Source: a virus
IMG/VR virus record: IMGVR_UViG_3300027687_002091
Coordinates: 1 to 64,000 of that record
DNA: 64,000 nucleotides
Strand: one strand, 5' to 3'
Every line of letters starts with the position of its first letter. Position 1 is the first letter of the stretch. This document shows, in pieces, positions 1-6,792 of this stretch. Below the pieces are notes generated by a model. The model saw only the letters and a list, made by a program, of their open reading frames with translations, had not been told where the DNA came from and did no database searches. Made by a program: the position numbers and the translations under genes.

Positions 1-516
1 CGTAAGAGCATTAGAGAACACGGTCTCAGGCACAGCACTTTGTCCGCACAAATGCCTTCGGAGAGCAGTTCCGTTGTGTCGAACGCTACCAATGGAATTG
101 AACCACCTAGGGGATACTTGTCCGTTAAGAAGTCAAAGAAAGGGCCTCTTAAGCAAGTTGTTCCGCAATATGCTACCTTAAAGCAACACTATACATTACT
201 ATGGGATATGCCTAGCAACGAAGGTTATATTAATATCGTAGCAGTAATGCAAAAGTTCTTTGATCAAGCGATTAGCGGTAACTGGAGTTACAATCCTACA
301 CACTTTGAGAACAACGAAGTTCCAATGAGTGTAATGATTGGTGATTTGCTTAATACATATAAGTATGGATGGAAAACTAGTTACTATCAGAACACTTATG
401 ACTATAAGACTGATGGCGAAATAGCATTTGACGATGCAAAACAACCTCTAGCTAGAGACGAGTTTGCAGGATCAGATGACGAATATGAAGAGCATTGTGA
501 GGCATGTGCAATTTAA
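1..516 (+). CDS. nrdA: Ribonucleoside-diphosphate reductase alpha subunit, C-terminal part
   Basis: The frame is open from base 1 and ends at TAA 514-516, so only the last 171 residues of the large subunit of class Ia ribonucleotide reductase are present. The visible part contains the family motifs HSTLSAQMPSESSS, GIEPPRGYLSVKKSKKG and YKYGWKTSYYQNTYD that line the active-site barrel. It ends in HCEACAI, the mobile C-terminal cysteine pair that re-reduces the active site with help from glutaredoxin or thioredoxin. The gene is followed by a consensus promoter, nrdB and a glutaredoxin, so the deoxynucleotide synthesis set is complete. The N-terminal regulatory domain lies outside the window. 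Confidence 0.95.
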   Translation, partial: RKSIREHGLRHSTLSAQMPSESSSVVSNATNGIEPPRGYLSVKKSKKGPLKQVVPQYATLKQHYTLLWDMPSNEGYINIVAVMQKFFDQAISGNWSYNPTHFENNEVPMSVMIGDLLNTYKYGWKTSYYQNTYDYKTDGEIAFDDAKQPLARDEFAGSDDEYEEHCEACAI

Positions 517-519
517 AGG

Positions 520-548
520 TTGACATGCTGTTATAATGAAGTTATAAT
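520..548 (+). promoter_or_regulatory. Consensus sigma70-type promoter for nrdB
   Basis: TTGACA at 520-525 and TATAAT at 543-548 are separated by 17 bases, a perfect match to the sigma70 consensus. It starts just after the nrdA stop and lies 32 bases before nrdB, so nrdB-grx can be transcribed independently by unmodified host polymerase. Confidence 0.85.
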
Positions 549-580
549 AGTAGGACGTTACGAGACATAAAGGAAGAGAA

Positions 581-1684
581 ATGGCGAAAACAGTTTTTAA
601 TCAAGAGAAGGTAGACTTTACAAAGAGTACAATGTTCTTTGGACCTGATCAAAACACACAGAGATATGATGTGTTTAAATTTCCAGAGTTTGATAAACTT
701 AATCAAACTATGCTTGGGTACTTTTGGAGAGCAGAAGAAGTAAGTTTACAGAAAGATCGAGCTGACTTTGCAAACTTTCGACCAGAACAAAAACATATTT
801 TTACAAGTAACTTAAAGTATCAAACATTGTTAGATAGTGTACAAGGACGTGGACCTAGTCTAGCATTTTTACCTTATGTATCACTTCCTGAACTAGAAGG
901 ATGTATTGTTACTTGGGACTTCTTTGAAACAATTCATTCACGTAGCTATACACATATTATGAAGAACGTGTATTCTAATCCAAGTGAAGTGTTTGACACT
1001 ATCTTAGATGACAAAGAAATTCTAAAACGTGCAACAGCAGTTACTAAAAACTATGATGCATTTACAGAAGCGGCAGATGCTTGGTTCCATCGAGGCGAAG
1101 GCACTCTGCGAAATGTTAAGAAGTTAATGTTCTTAGCAATGATGAATGTAAACATTTTGGAAGGCTTGCGTTTTTACGTTAGCTTTGCATGTACGTTTGC
1201 ATTCGCTGAGTCAAAAGTAATGGAAGGGTCTGCAAAGATTATTTCGCTTATTGCTAGAGACGAAGCAACACACTTAAACCTATCTACACAAATTCTCAAG
1301 CATTGGCTTAAAGGTAACGATGATCCAGAAATGGCAAGCGTTGCTAAAGAGTGCGAAGCAGAGATTGAAGAGATGTGGCGTACATGTGTTGAAGAAGAAA
1401 AAGCATGGGCAGACTATTTGTTTAAGGACGGTGCTATTATTGGACTTAACGAAGAGTTGTTATATCATTATGTAGAATATATTGCTAACCGTAGACTTAA
1501 AGCACTTGGTTACAAACCTATATATGATCGCCCGCTTAATACTAACCCACTACCTTGGACACAACATTGGTTGAGTTCGTCAGGATTACAAGTGGCTCCA
1601 CAAGAGACTGAAGTAGAGTCATATATCATTGGCGGGATCAAACAAGACGTAGACAAGGATTCACTGAAAGGATTCAGTCTATGA
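581..1684 (+). CDS. nrdB: Ribonucleoside-diphosphate reductase beta subunit
   Basis: This 367-residue protein is the radical-generating small subunit of class Ia ribonucleotide reductase. All expected metal and radical residues are visible: D85 in TLLDSVQGR, E116 and H119 in ETIHSRSY, the radical tyrosine Y123, E194 in LEGLRFY, and E228/H231 in RDEATH. The C-terminal tail (VDKDSLKGFSL) resembles the peptide that docks on NrdA. The ATG follows a GGAAGAG ribosome site. The stop overlaps the start of the glutaredoxin gene (ATGA), implying coupled translation. Length and order of motifs are normal for the family. Confidence 0.97.
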   Translation: MAKTVFNQEKVDFTKSTMFFGPDQNTQRYDVFKFPEFDKLNQTMLGYFWRAEEVSLQKDRADFANFRPEQKHIFTSNLKYQTLLDSVQGRGPSLAFLPYVSLPELEGCIVTWDFFETIHSRSYTHIMKNVYSNPSEVFDTILDDKEILKRATAVTKNYDAFTEAADAWFHRGEGTLRNVKKLMFLAMMNVNILEGLRFYVSFACTFAFAESKVMEGSAKIISLIARDEATHLNLSTQILKHWLKGNDDPEMASVAKECEAEIEEMWRTCVEEEKAWADYLFKDGAIIGLNEELLYHYVEYIANRRLKALGYKPIYDRPLNTNPLPWTQHWLSSSGLQVAPQETEVESYIIGGIKQDVDKDSLKGFSL

Positions 1685-1962
1685 ACCAACAAGAAGTACT
1701 TGTGTACAGTAAACCTAACTGTCCTTCATGTTTAAAAGCAAAAGCCTTACTCGACAATATGCATATTACTTACAAGACATTAACACTTGGAACTGATATT
1801 CAACCAAGCGAGATGCTAGAGTCTTTTGCACAAAAAGGATTACCACAACCAAAAACTGCTCCGCAAATCTTTATAGGGGATCAACTTATTGGAGGCTATG
1901 AAGCATTAGTCAGTTATGTTGATAACACGGGATGGAACGGCACAGGATCGAGCTTAGGATAA
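1681..1962 (+). CDS. Glutaredoxin
   Basis: A 93-residue glutaredoxin with the redox motif CPSC at C14 and C17 near the end of the first strand, and the conserved TAPQIFIGDQLIGGYEAL segment containing the cis-proline and glutathione-binding GG. It starts inside the nrdB stop codon, so it is almost certainly the reductant partner of the phage ribonucleotide reductase, as T4 NrdC is for T4 NrdAB. Confidence 0.92.
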   Translation: MNQQEVLVYSKPNCPSCLKAKALLDNMHITYKTLTLGTDIQPSEMLESFAQKGLPQPKTAPQIFIGDQLIGGYEALVSYVDNTGWNGTGSSLG

Positions 1963-1965
1963 AAT

Positions 1966-2256
1966 ATGTTATTAGAAACTACATATAAAGATGGCGACAC
2001 AATCAGTTTTAAAACTGTAGCAGGAGAAGAAGTGATTGCTCGCTTAGTTAAAAAAGAAACAGATTCAATGAAGGTTAAGAAGCCTATGGCTCTTACTATG
2101 ACTAAAGACGGTATTGGCATGGTGCCATTTACTTTTACAGTGGGTCGCGATAGTGATTTAGAAATTAATCTATCAACTATTGTGTTTATTGCTAAGACCG
2201 AAAAGGGAATGGCAGACCAATACATTGAATCAACAACATCAATCAAACTAGTTTAA
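1966..2256 (+). CDS. Conserved small phage protein, possible Sm-like barrel
   Basis: A 96-residue soluble protein starting three bases after the glutaredoxin stop. The segment TVAGEEVIARLVKKETDS followed by alternating hydrophobic strands looks like a small beta-barrel of the Sm/Lsm type. I cannot name a function. Its place in the RNR operon suggests early expression; the next gene begins 14 bases downstream behind a good AAGGAG site. Confidence 0.6.
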   Translation: MLLETTYKDGDTISFKTVAGEEVIARLVKKETDSMKVKKPMALTMTKDGIGMVPFTFTVGRDSDLEINLSTIVFIAKTEKGMADQYIESTTSIKLV

Positions 2257-2270
2257 AGGAGAAACAAACT

Positions 2271-2444
2271 ATGACAATACATGAAGAAATCGTTGCACAA
2301 TTTGAAGCGTACCTAGCAGAGAATGAAAAATTTGAAGGCGGTACAAAGGCCGCGGCCGCAAGAGCTCGTAAAGCACTTGGCGATCTAGGCAAGCTAACTA
2401 AAGCAAAACGTGCTGAAATCCAAGACAAAAAGAACAATATGTAA
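2271..2444 (+). CDS. Small basic Hc1-like (histone H1-like) DNA-binding protein
   Basis: A 57-residue frame starting at ATG 2271 behind AAAGGAG. The C-terminal two thirds is rich in Lys, Arg and Ala, with a GGTKAAAARARKAL segment and KRAEIQDKKN tail that resemble the repeated unit of chlamydial Hc1-type histone-like proteins and similar small proteins of marine T4-like phages. It would be a nucleoid-type DNA-binding protein. The Ala run is written GCCGCGGCCGCA, containing a NotI site in an AT-rich genome. Confidence 0.65.
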   Translation: MTIHEEIVAQFEAYLAENEKFEGGTKAAAARARKALGDLGKLTKAKRAEIQDKKNNM

Positions 2445-2451
2445 TAAATAT

Positions 2452-2484
2452 TACAGGGCGTAGAAGTAATTTTTACGCCCTGTA
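2452..2484 (+). terminator. Intrinsic terminator after the nrdB operon
   Basis: Inverted repeat TACAGGGCGTA (2452-2462) and TACGCCCTGTA (2474-2484) form an 11-bp stem with a short AT-rich loop, followed by TTTAAT. It closes the nrdB-to-Hc1 unit before the cold-shock gene. Confidence 0.7.
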
Positions 2485-2502
2485 TTTAATGAAGGGCGAC
2501 AA

Positions 2503-2721
2503 ATGAAACAGGGCAAATTAAAATGGTACAATCATGTGAAAGGATACGGATTTATTTCACGTGAAGAAGGTCAATCAGATATATTCGTACACATTTCAGA
2601 GTTCCGTAAAGCAGGCGTAAAGAAAGTTGTTGAAGGTATGGTCATTGACTATGAACTCGACGACCATAATGGAAAGCCTGTTGCAATTGATATAGCAATC
2701 ATTCACACACCAGAGAAGTAA
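2503..2721 (+). CDS. Cold-shock domain protein (CspA family)
   Basis: A 72-residue single cold-shock domain with both RNA-binding motifs, KGYGFI (RNP1) and DIFVHIS (RNP2), covering the whole protein. Members bind single-stranded nucleic acid and keep mRNA unfolded. It sits immediately after the terminator hairpin and before a small membrane protein gene. Confidence 0.93.
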   Translation: MKQGKLKWYNHVKGYGFISREEGQSDIFVHISEFRKAGVKKVVEGMVIDYELDDHNGKPVAIDIAIIHTPEK

Positions 2722-2736
2722 AGGATAGTCCATAGT

Positions 2737-3111
2737 ATGGAAAGTTTAATAATACTATATGGACTGTTTGTAAAACATGCTATTGCCGATTTGGCAATGC
2801 AATCGTTTAGAAAAACTCCCGGAGATAAAGCTAACCTTAGAAGTCCTAAAGGTTATATCCATGCGGGCGATCATGCAGTACTTACTTTTATAGTTATAGC
2901 TCTTTTAACTAATCATGTTGTTATGTCAATCGTAATTGCATTGTTAGATTATGTACTTCATTTTATTATTGATCACTTTAAAACAAAATTAATTCAAAAG
3001 TACAAATGGACAAATACTGATAACAAATATTGGATAGCACAGACAACCGATCAAATATTACATTATACTTGTTATCTTTTTTACATTCTTCTCTTGACAT
3101 CCACACAATAA
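2737..3111 (+). CDS. DUF3307-like integral membrane protein
   Basis: A 124-residue protein with about four hydrophobic segments. The opening HAIADLAMQSFRK, the central HAGDHAVLTFIVIALL and the LDYVLHFIIDHFKTKL block, followed by WIAQTTDQILHY, match the His/Asp-rich layout of the DUF3307 membrane family. No function is established. The C-terminal codons overlap the promoter of the downstream tmRNA (TTGACA at 3094-3099). Confidence 0.7.
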   Translation: MESLIILYGLFVKHAIADLAMQSFRKTPGDKANLRSPKGYIHAGDHAVLTFIVIALLTNHVVMSIVIALLDYVLHFIIDHFKTKLIQKYKWTNTDNKYWIAQTTDQILHYTCYLFYILLLTSTQ

Positions 3112-3122
3112 GAGTGTATAAA
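3094..3122 (+). promoter_or_regulatory. Sigma70-type promoter for tmRNA
   Basis: TTGACA 3094-3099, 17-base spacer, TATAAA 3117-3122. Transcription would begin near 3129, just ahead of the tmRNA acceptor piece. The -35 box lies within the last codons of the upstream membrane-protein gene. Confidence 0.8.
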
Positions 3123-3128
3123 TATACT

Positions 3129-3465
3129 TACAATGTTGAAGCAATTCAAACACTGGACAGGACCCGGGGGCGGTACCCGGCAACTCCACCATAAACACAT
3201 TGCACAATTAGTGTGCTTATGATGGGGTTGAAATAGGATCGACTGACGGTTAATAGAATATGTGGAGTTGTCCGGATGTAAGCTCGGTTAACGCGAACGA
3301 ACTTTATAATTGCAAAAGCAACTGTAAACAATGGCGAATTTAATTTTGTGGACTTCGGTGCATTAAACAAATTTGCCGCAACTGAGGATTTTGCCCTAGC
3401 GGCATAATCGCTCGGGGTTGGCGACTTACCTAGCAACAGAAAAGTCGCACTCTTATCCCCCAAAA
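3129..3465 (+). ncRNA. ssrA: Permuted two-piece tmRNA
   Basis: The acceptor piece comes first: a T-arm with stem CCGGG (3164-3168)/CCCGG (3176-3180) followed by CAACTCC and an encoded ACCA ending at 3191. After a short spacer the coding piece starts with GGGGTTG at 3224-3230, which pairs with CAACTCC (3181-3187) over 7 bp with one G-U, rebuilding the tRNA-like end, and continues AAATAGGATCGACTGAC as in tmRNA 5' ends. A tag frame opens at GCA 3312 (AKATVNNGEF...) and ends FALAA then TAA 3405-3407. A hairpin GCGACTT/AAGTCGC follows at 3421-3447. This permuted layout is typical of alphaproteobacteria. The exact 5' and 3' ends are approximate. Confidence 0.9.
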
Positions 3466-3572
3466 CATAAATACATCGTGCCACAAAGCACACCCTCTTA
3501 ATATAGTTTACATAACTATATGTTGTAAGACAAAGGACTTGTTTTGCAAACTTTTATATAATAGGAAAAATA

Positions 3573-4160
3573 ATGAAAAAAACTTTACTAATGGTCGCTA
3601 TTGCGACTATGTTGAGTTCGACTGCTTTTGCAGAAGATTTCGACAACACTGCGATTAAGATGACCGCAGTTACTGATGACTATTCAATTAGCATCAAGTC
3701 ACCAAAAACAGGTGCAACTGAGTTTGCAGTAGCTGGCGAAGTGTCATCACTAGATGCTACAGTAAAATGGAAACGTAACGGCGCTGTAGACGACTTTGCT
3801 TTAAAACTAGGCAAAGAAATGAATGTTCCAGCAACTCCGTTATATGCAGGTGCATCAGCAGAATTTAGCTTTGGTGATAGCTTTACAGCAGACACCCGTA
3901 CAATGGATCTTTCACCGTACGTAGGTGTAACGCACACCATGGGCAAACTAACACCATTTGCAGAACTAGGTTATGCATGGCAGTCAACTCAAAATGATAT
4001 TGTAGACTTTGATCGCGACTCTTCATATGTTGAAGTAGGCGCATCGTATGCTTTATCAGAAGCAGTTAGTGCAAAATTAACTGTTACAGAAGCACGTGAC
4101 ATCAATTTTAAGAATGCAGGCGATAGAAACGCTGAAGTAGGTTTAACGTTTAAGTTCTAA
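3573..4160 (+). CDS. Secreted outer-membrane beta-barrel protein
   Basis: 195 residues with a classic signal peptide (MKKTLLMVAIATML, cleavage after SSTAFA). The mature part alternates polar and hydrophobic residues in short strands (for example LDATVKWKRNG, TPFAELGYAWQ, SYVEVGASYAL) and ends VGLTFKF, with the C-terminal aromatic residue used by the BAM machinery. It is therefore likely a small outer-membrane barrel placed in the host envelope. It may alter phage adsorption or permeability, but no specific family is recognised. A terminator follows directly. Confidence 0.75.
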   Translation: MKKTLLMVAIATMLSSTAFAEDFDNTAIKMTAVTDDYSISIKSPKTGATEFAVAGEVSSLDATVKWKRNGAVDDFALKLGKEMNVPATPLYAGASAEFSFGDSFTADTRTMDLSPYVGVTHTMGKLTPFAELGYAWQSTQNDIVDFDRDSSYVEVGASYALSEAVSAKLTVTEARDINFKNAGDRNAEVGLTFKF

Positions 4161-4183
4161 TTACTAAGTTATAAAATTAAATT

Positions 4184-4208
4184 AAGGGTCCTTAGGGGCT
4201 CTTTTTTT
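4184..4208 (+). terminator. Intrinsic terminator after the outer-membrane protein gene
   Basis: AAGGGTCC (4184-4191), loop TTAG, GGGGCTCTT form an 8-bp stem with two G-U pairs followed by a run of T at 4202-4208. Confidence 0.8.
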
Positions 4209-4221
4209 ATGGCTGAAGTTC

Positions 4222-4229
4222 AATAAATA
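4222..4229 (+). promoter_or_regulatory. T4-late-like promoter box
   Basis: AATAAATA (followed by CAC) lies 24 bases upstream of ATG 4253, close to the T4 late consensus TATAAATA. Confidence 0.5.
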
Positions 4230-4252
4230 CACATATAACAGGAGATGTGTAA

Positions 4253-4450
4253 ATGTCAAAAGAAGATAACACAGGTAAGATGGAAGTATCATTACGTGTA
4301 CTAGGCAATGAACTGGTAGGACTAAAGATGACTGTAGATGACTTTAAGATTAAATGGTTAATTTACGGAGTAATCACTTTAGTAGCACTAGGTTGGGCCG
4401 CAAGTAGTTTTGGCCCTTCATTGTTTGAAATGGTTGGATCGAGTGACTGA
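4253..4450 (+). CDS. Small single-pass membrane protein
   Basis: A 65-residue protein with a charged N-terminal half and one strong transmembrane segment (WLIYGVITLVALGWAASSF, about residues 35-53). Good AGGAG site at 4241-4245. The stop overlaps the start of the next membrane-protein gene (ATGTGG at 4450). The function is unknown. Confidence 0.65.
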   Translation: MSKEDNTGKMEVSLRVLGNELVGLKMTVDDFKIKWLIYGVITLVALGWAASSFGPSLFEMVGSSD

Positions 4451-4770
4451 TGTGGCAACGATTTCGCAAATGGTTAAACATAGACCATATTGTGGATCTA
4501 GCTGTCGATCTGTTCTTAATACTGTTTGACGTACTATCTTCGCCTATACTAATTGTAATGAGATTATTACGTTGGACTGTAGGCAAGTTTATGTTAGACG
4601 GATTAAAGGGCAAAATAAAAAGATTAATACATTGGACAACGGGTAAACATCCGTTAGTGCAAATTTGGATTTGGACCATTACAGTATGTATGGTTGGAAT
4701 GATCCTTGTATTGATGTGGGTCTTCGGACAAGCATTCGGAGAATTCGTAACAGAAACATGGGGGAAATAA
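4450..4770 (+). CDS. Membrane protein with two hydrophobic segments
   Basis: 106 residues with an amphipathic N-terminus, a hydrophobic segment around residues 16-40 (VDLAVDLFLILFDVLSSPIL) and a second around 72-95 (WIWTITVCMVGMILVLMW). Basic residues lie between them. It overlaps the upstream small membrane protein by one base and abuts the nuclease gene. No family is recognised. Confidence 0.6.
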   Translation: MWQRFRKWLNIDHIVDLAVDLFLILFDVLSSPILIVMRLLRWTVGKFMLDGLKGKIKRLIHWTTGKHPLVQIWIWTITVCMVGMILVLMWVFGQAFGEFVTETWGK

Positions 4771-5238
4771 ATGTACGAGTATAAATGTAAAATTTTAAGA
4801 GTAGTGGACGGAGATACCGTTGATGTAGATATTGATCTAGGCTTTGGAATGTGGATGCACAAAGAACGTGTTCGCATGATGGGTATAGATACACCAGAAT
4901 CAAGAACACGCGATAAAGTGGAGAAAGCCTTTGGACTTGCAAGCAAAGAAAGACTTAAAGAACTCTTACCAATTGGATCAATCCAAGTCCTTAAAACGGA
5001 AATTGACAGAAGCGGAGAAGATTCAAGAGGAAAATTCGGACGTGTACTCGGAGACTTTCTTACCGATGACGAAAGAAGATGCACTGCTATTCTTGTTGAA
5101 GAGGGACATGCTGTAGCATACTTTGGAGGTTCAAAAGACGATGTTGATGCACAACATATGGCAAATAGAACAAGATTGCTTGAAAATGGCACTATGACCC
5201 AAGCAGTTTATGACGCCGCAGTTGAAAAAATGAAATAA
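4771..5238 (+). CDS. Staphylococcal-nuclease-like (thermonuclease) protein
   Basis: 155 residues matching the SNase fold: VVDGDTVDVDIDLGFG with the metal-binding Asp residues, ERVRMMGIDTPESR with the catalytic Arg and the conserved IDTPE, and SRGKFGRVLGDF with the second Arg region. It has no signal peptide, so it probably acts in the host cytoplasm, for example on nucleic acid recycling. It is directly downstream of the two membrane protein genes without a gap. Confidence 0.88.
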   Translation: MYEYKCKILRVVDGDTVDVDIDLGFGMWMHKERVRMMGIDTPESRTRDKVEKAFGLASKERLKELLPIGSIQVLKTEIDRSGEDSRGKFGRVLGDFLTDDERRCTAILVEEGHAVAYFGGSKDDVDAQHMANRTRLLENGTMTQAVYDAAVEKMK

Positions 5239-5241
5239 TTT

Positions 5242-5280
5242 ACCAAAATAGGTTGACTTTTAGTTCTAAGAGTGTATAGT
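5242..5280 (+). promoter_or_regulatory. Early promoter with ACCAAAATAGG box
   Basis: ACCAAAATAGG (5242-5252) directly abuts TTGACT (5253-5258); TATAGT at 5275-5280 gives a 16-base spacer. The same upstream box recurs at 5632, 7494, 26266 and 33273. Confidence 0.7.
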
Positions 5281-5319
5281 GTAGCTATATGTTTAAATTA
5301 GATAAACTAGAAACAATAA

Positions 5320-5345
5320 AAAGGGCTCTTGCGAGCTCTTTTTTC
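5320..5345 (+). terminator. Hairpin with T-run between promoter and gene (attenuator-like)
   Basis: AAAGGGCTC, loop TTGC, GAGCTCTTT then more T form a 9-bp stem followed by a T-run, about 40 bases downstream of the promoter at 5253-5280 and 20 bases before the ATG at 5364. In this position it would reduce readthrough into the regulator gene unless antiterminated. Confidence 0.65.
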
Positions 5346-5363
5346 TTAACAAAGGAGACCAAT

Positions 5364-5624
5364 ATGGTAACATCAAATACAACTGGATCTAAATACTTTA
5401 AAGCTGGATCACAGAATCAACAAATCCTAGCTAACTACTGGGGAACTGGTAAAACTTTCACATTAGAAGGTTTGAAAGAAAAAATGGATATTGCTAGTCC
5501 AGGTGCTAGAATTTCTGAAATCAGAGATGCAGGTTTTAACGTAAAAACTAAAACAGCAGAAACTGGTTACCAAGGTAGACCAACTCTTGAGTACACAATC
5601 TCAAGAAGAAGAGTAACTGCCTAA
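5364..5624 (+). CDS. Small helix-turn-helix protein
   Basis: 86 residues from ATG 5364, chosen over an upstream in-frame ATG (5289) because AAAGGAG lies 5-12 bases ahead of it and the upstream part would cross the hairpin. The body (NQQILANYWGTGKTFTLEG, SPGARISEIRDAGFNVKT, GRPTLEYTISRR) matches the small winged HTH proteins common in phages, in which a helix-turn-helix precedes a short beta hairpin. It is probably a transcriptional regulator with its own promoter and attenuator-like leader. Confidence 0.65.
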   Translation: MVTSNTTGSKYFKAGSQNQQILANYWGTGKTFTLEGLKEKMDIASPGARISEIRDAGFNVKTKTAETGYQGRPTLEYTISRRRVTA

Positions 5625-5631
5625 TTAAGTT

Positions 5632-5671
5632 ACCAAAATAGGTTGACTTTTGCGCCTTGCCGTGCTATTAT
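5632..5671 (+). promoter_or_regulatory. Early promoter with ACCAAAATAGG box
   Basis: ACCAAAATAGG (5632-5642), TTGACT (5643-5648), 17-base spacer, TATTAT (5666-5671). It drives the gene at 5706. Confidence 0.75.
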
Positions 5672-5705
5672 ATATAAACAATAAGGCAACGAATAGGCGC
5701 AAAAT

Positions 5706-6149
5706 ATGACAATGAGTTTAGTACGTGGTATGACTTCGCTCAATACCAAAAAACGCAAGACTTCTAAGATGACTGCCAGTAGGTTAGATAAACTACAAAA
5801 AGATCATCGTGAACACAACAAACATATGAAACGTATTCATGCACACACTAATGTCATGACGTTTGACGAGTACGTAGAATATGTAAGTGGCAACTTCAAA
5901 CCTAAGACAACAACTAAAGCTAAAGAATGGAAGTACGAACTTCCTATACGTGAGACAAAAGAGTATCCTAGTGTAGGTAATGGAGTTGGTGTTGGCTTAG
6001 TAAAAGAAGCACTGAGGTATACAGGAGAACGTAGGCTTGTAGGTATTGCAACTATGCACAAGAGTAATATGGTTCCTGTGTTTGCTGACGATGACGATAA
6101 AGACGGTTCAAGACAAGCAACAGAGATTGCTCAAATGAGGCGGAACTAA
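5706..6149 (+). CDS. Conserved marine T4-like phage protein of unknown function
   Basis: 147 residues with a Lys/Arg/His-rich N-terminus (about residues 1-45), a MTFDEYVEYVSG helix, and a C-terminal half that includes YPSVGNGVGVG, YTGERRLVGIATMHKSN and MVPVFADDDD. I recall similar proteins in marine T4-like phages but know of no function. It has its own early promoter. Cytoplasmic, no membrane segment. Confidence 0.6.
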   Translation: MTMSLVRGMTSLNTKKRKTSKMTASRLDKLQKDHREHNKHMKRIHAHTNVMTFDEYVEYVSGNFKPKTTTKAKEWKYELPIRETKEYPSVGNGVGVGLVKEALRYTGERRLVGIATMHKSNMVPVFADDDDKDGSRQATEIAQMRRN

Positions 6150-6205
6150 AGTGCATACTAAAGTATATGCAAATTAACTTTAAATATTAGATGAGGCAAA
6201 ATATT

Positions 6206-6778
6206 ATGAAATCAACTATTATATGGACATTAGCTGTTATGAGCATTTCGACCGCTTTCGCCCAAACACAAGCAAGTACTTTTATAAAGCCAGTTCAAGG
6301 CGAACTGTTTACAGAAGAAAGACAACCAGAATTATACTGTTTAGCACAAAACATTTACTTTGAAGCTAAGTCGGAACCACTAGCAGGGCAGTATGCAGTG
6401 GCTGATGTAGTTCTTAATAGAGTAAATGACATTCGTTATCCTAATACAATATGTGAAGTTGTTCAAGAAGGACCAATTAAAGAAAGTTGGAAAACAAAAC
6501 AAGATACTACTCTATCTGACGATGAACGCATTTATTATCCAAGAAAGAATAGGTGTCAATTCAGCTGGTACTGTGATGGAAAAGCTGACAACGTTAGAGA
6601 TAGTGATGCTTGGAGAATTGCACAAGAGGTTGCATTTAGAATTGTAGAAGAAAACCGTATGCGAGGTATCACTGAAGGTGCCACACATTATCATGCAGAC
6701 TATGTTAGTCCTAAGTGGGCAAGTAAGATTCAACTAGTCGGTAGCATATCAACACACATTTTTTATCGCTGGCAATAA
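6206..6778 (+). CDS. Secreted cell-wall hydrolase, SleB/CwlJ-like
   Basis: 190 residues from ATG 6206, preferred over ATG 6191 because GAGG at 6193-6196 then serves as its ribosome site. An N-terminal signal peptide (STIIWTLAVMSISTAFA) is followed by the SleB/hydrolase-2 core: LAQNIYFEAKSEP with the catalytic Glu, AVADVVLNRV, and NRCQFSWYCDGK. This family cleaves peptidoglycan as a lytic transglycosylase or amidase. In a phage it is a candidate endolysin exported by the host Sec system, although it lies apart from any clear holin. Confidence 0.82.
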   Translation: MKSTIIWTLAVMSISTAFAQTQASTFIKPVQGELFTEERQPELYCLAQNIYFEAKSEPLAGQYAVADVVLNRVNDIRYPNTICEVVQEGPIKESWKTKQDTTLSDDERIYYPRKNRCQFSWYCDGKADNVRDSDAWRIAQEVAFRIVEENRMRGITEGATHYHADYVSPKWASKIQLVGSISTHIFYRWQ

Positions 6779-6792
6779 AAGGAGTACACCCA

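Noticed and set aside
581-1684. Possible loss of the first iron ligand in NrdB
   Set aside because: EEVS in the early helix looked like a missing Asp, but the true ligand is D85 in TLLDSVQ; all ligands are present.
3146-3493. A 115-residue minus-strand frame over the tmRNA
   Set aside because: It lies fully inside the structured tmRNA, has no ribosome site and its sequence has no recognisable protein pattern.
4374-5192. A 272-residue minus-strand frame
   Set aside because: It spans three good plus-strand genes (two membrane proteins and the SNase) and lacks a family pattern.
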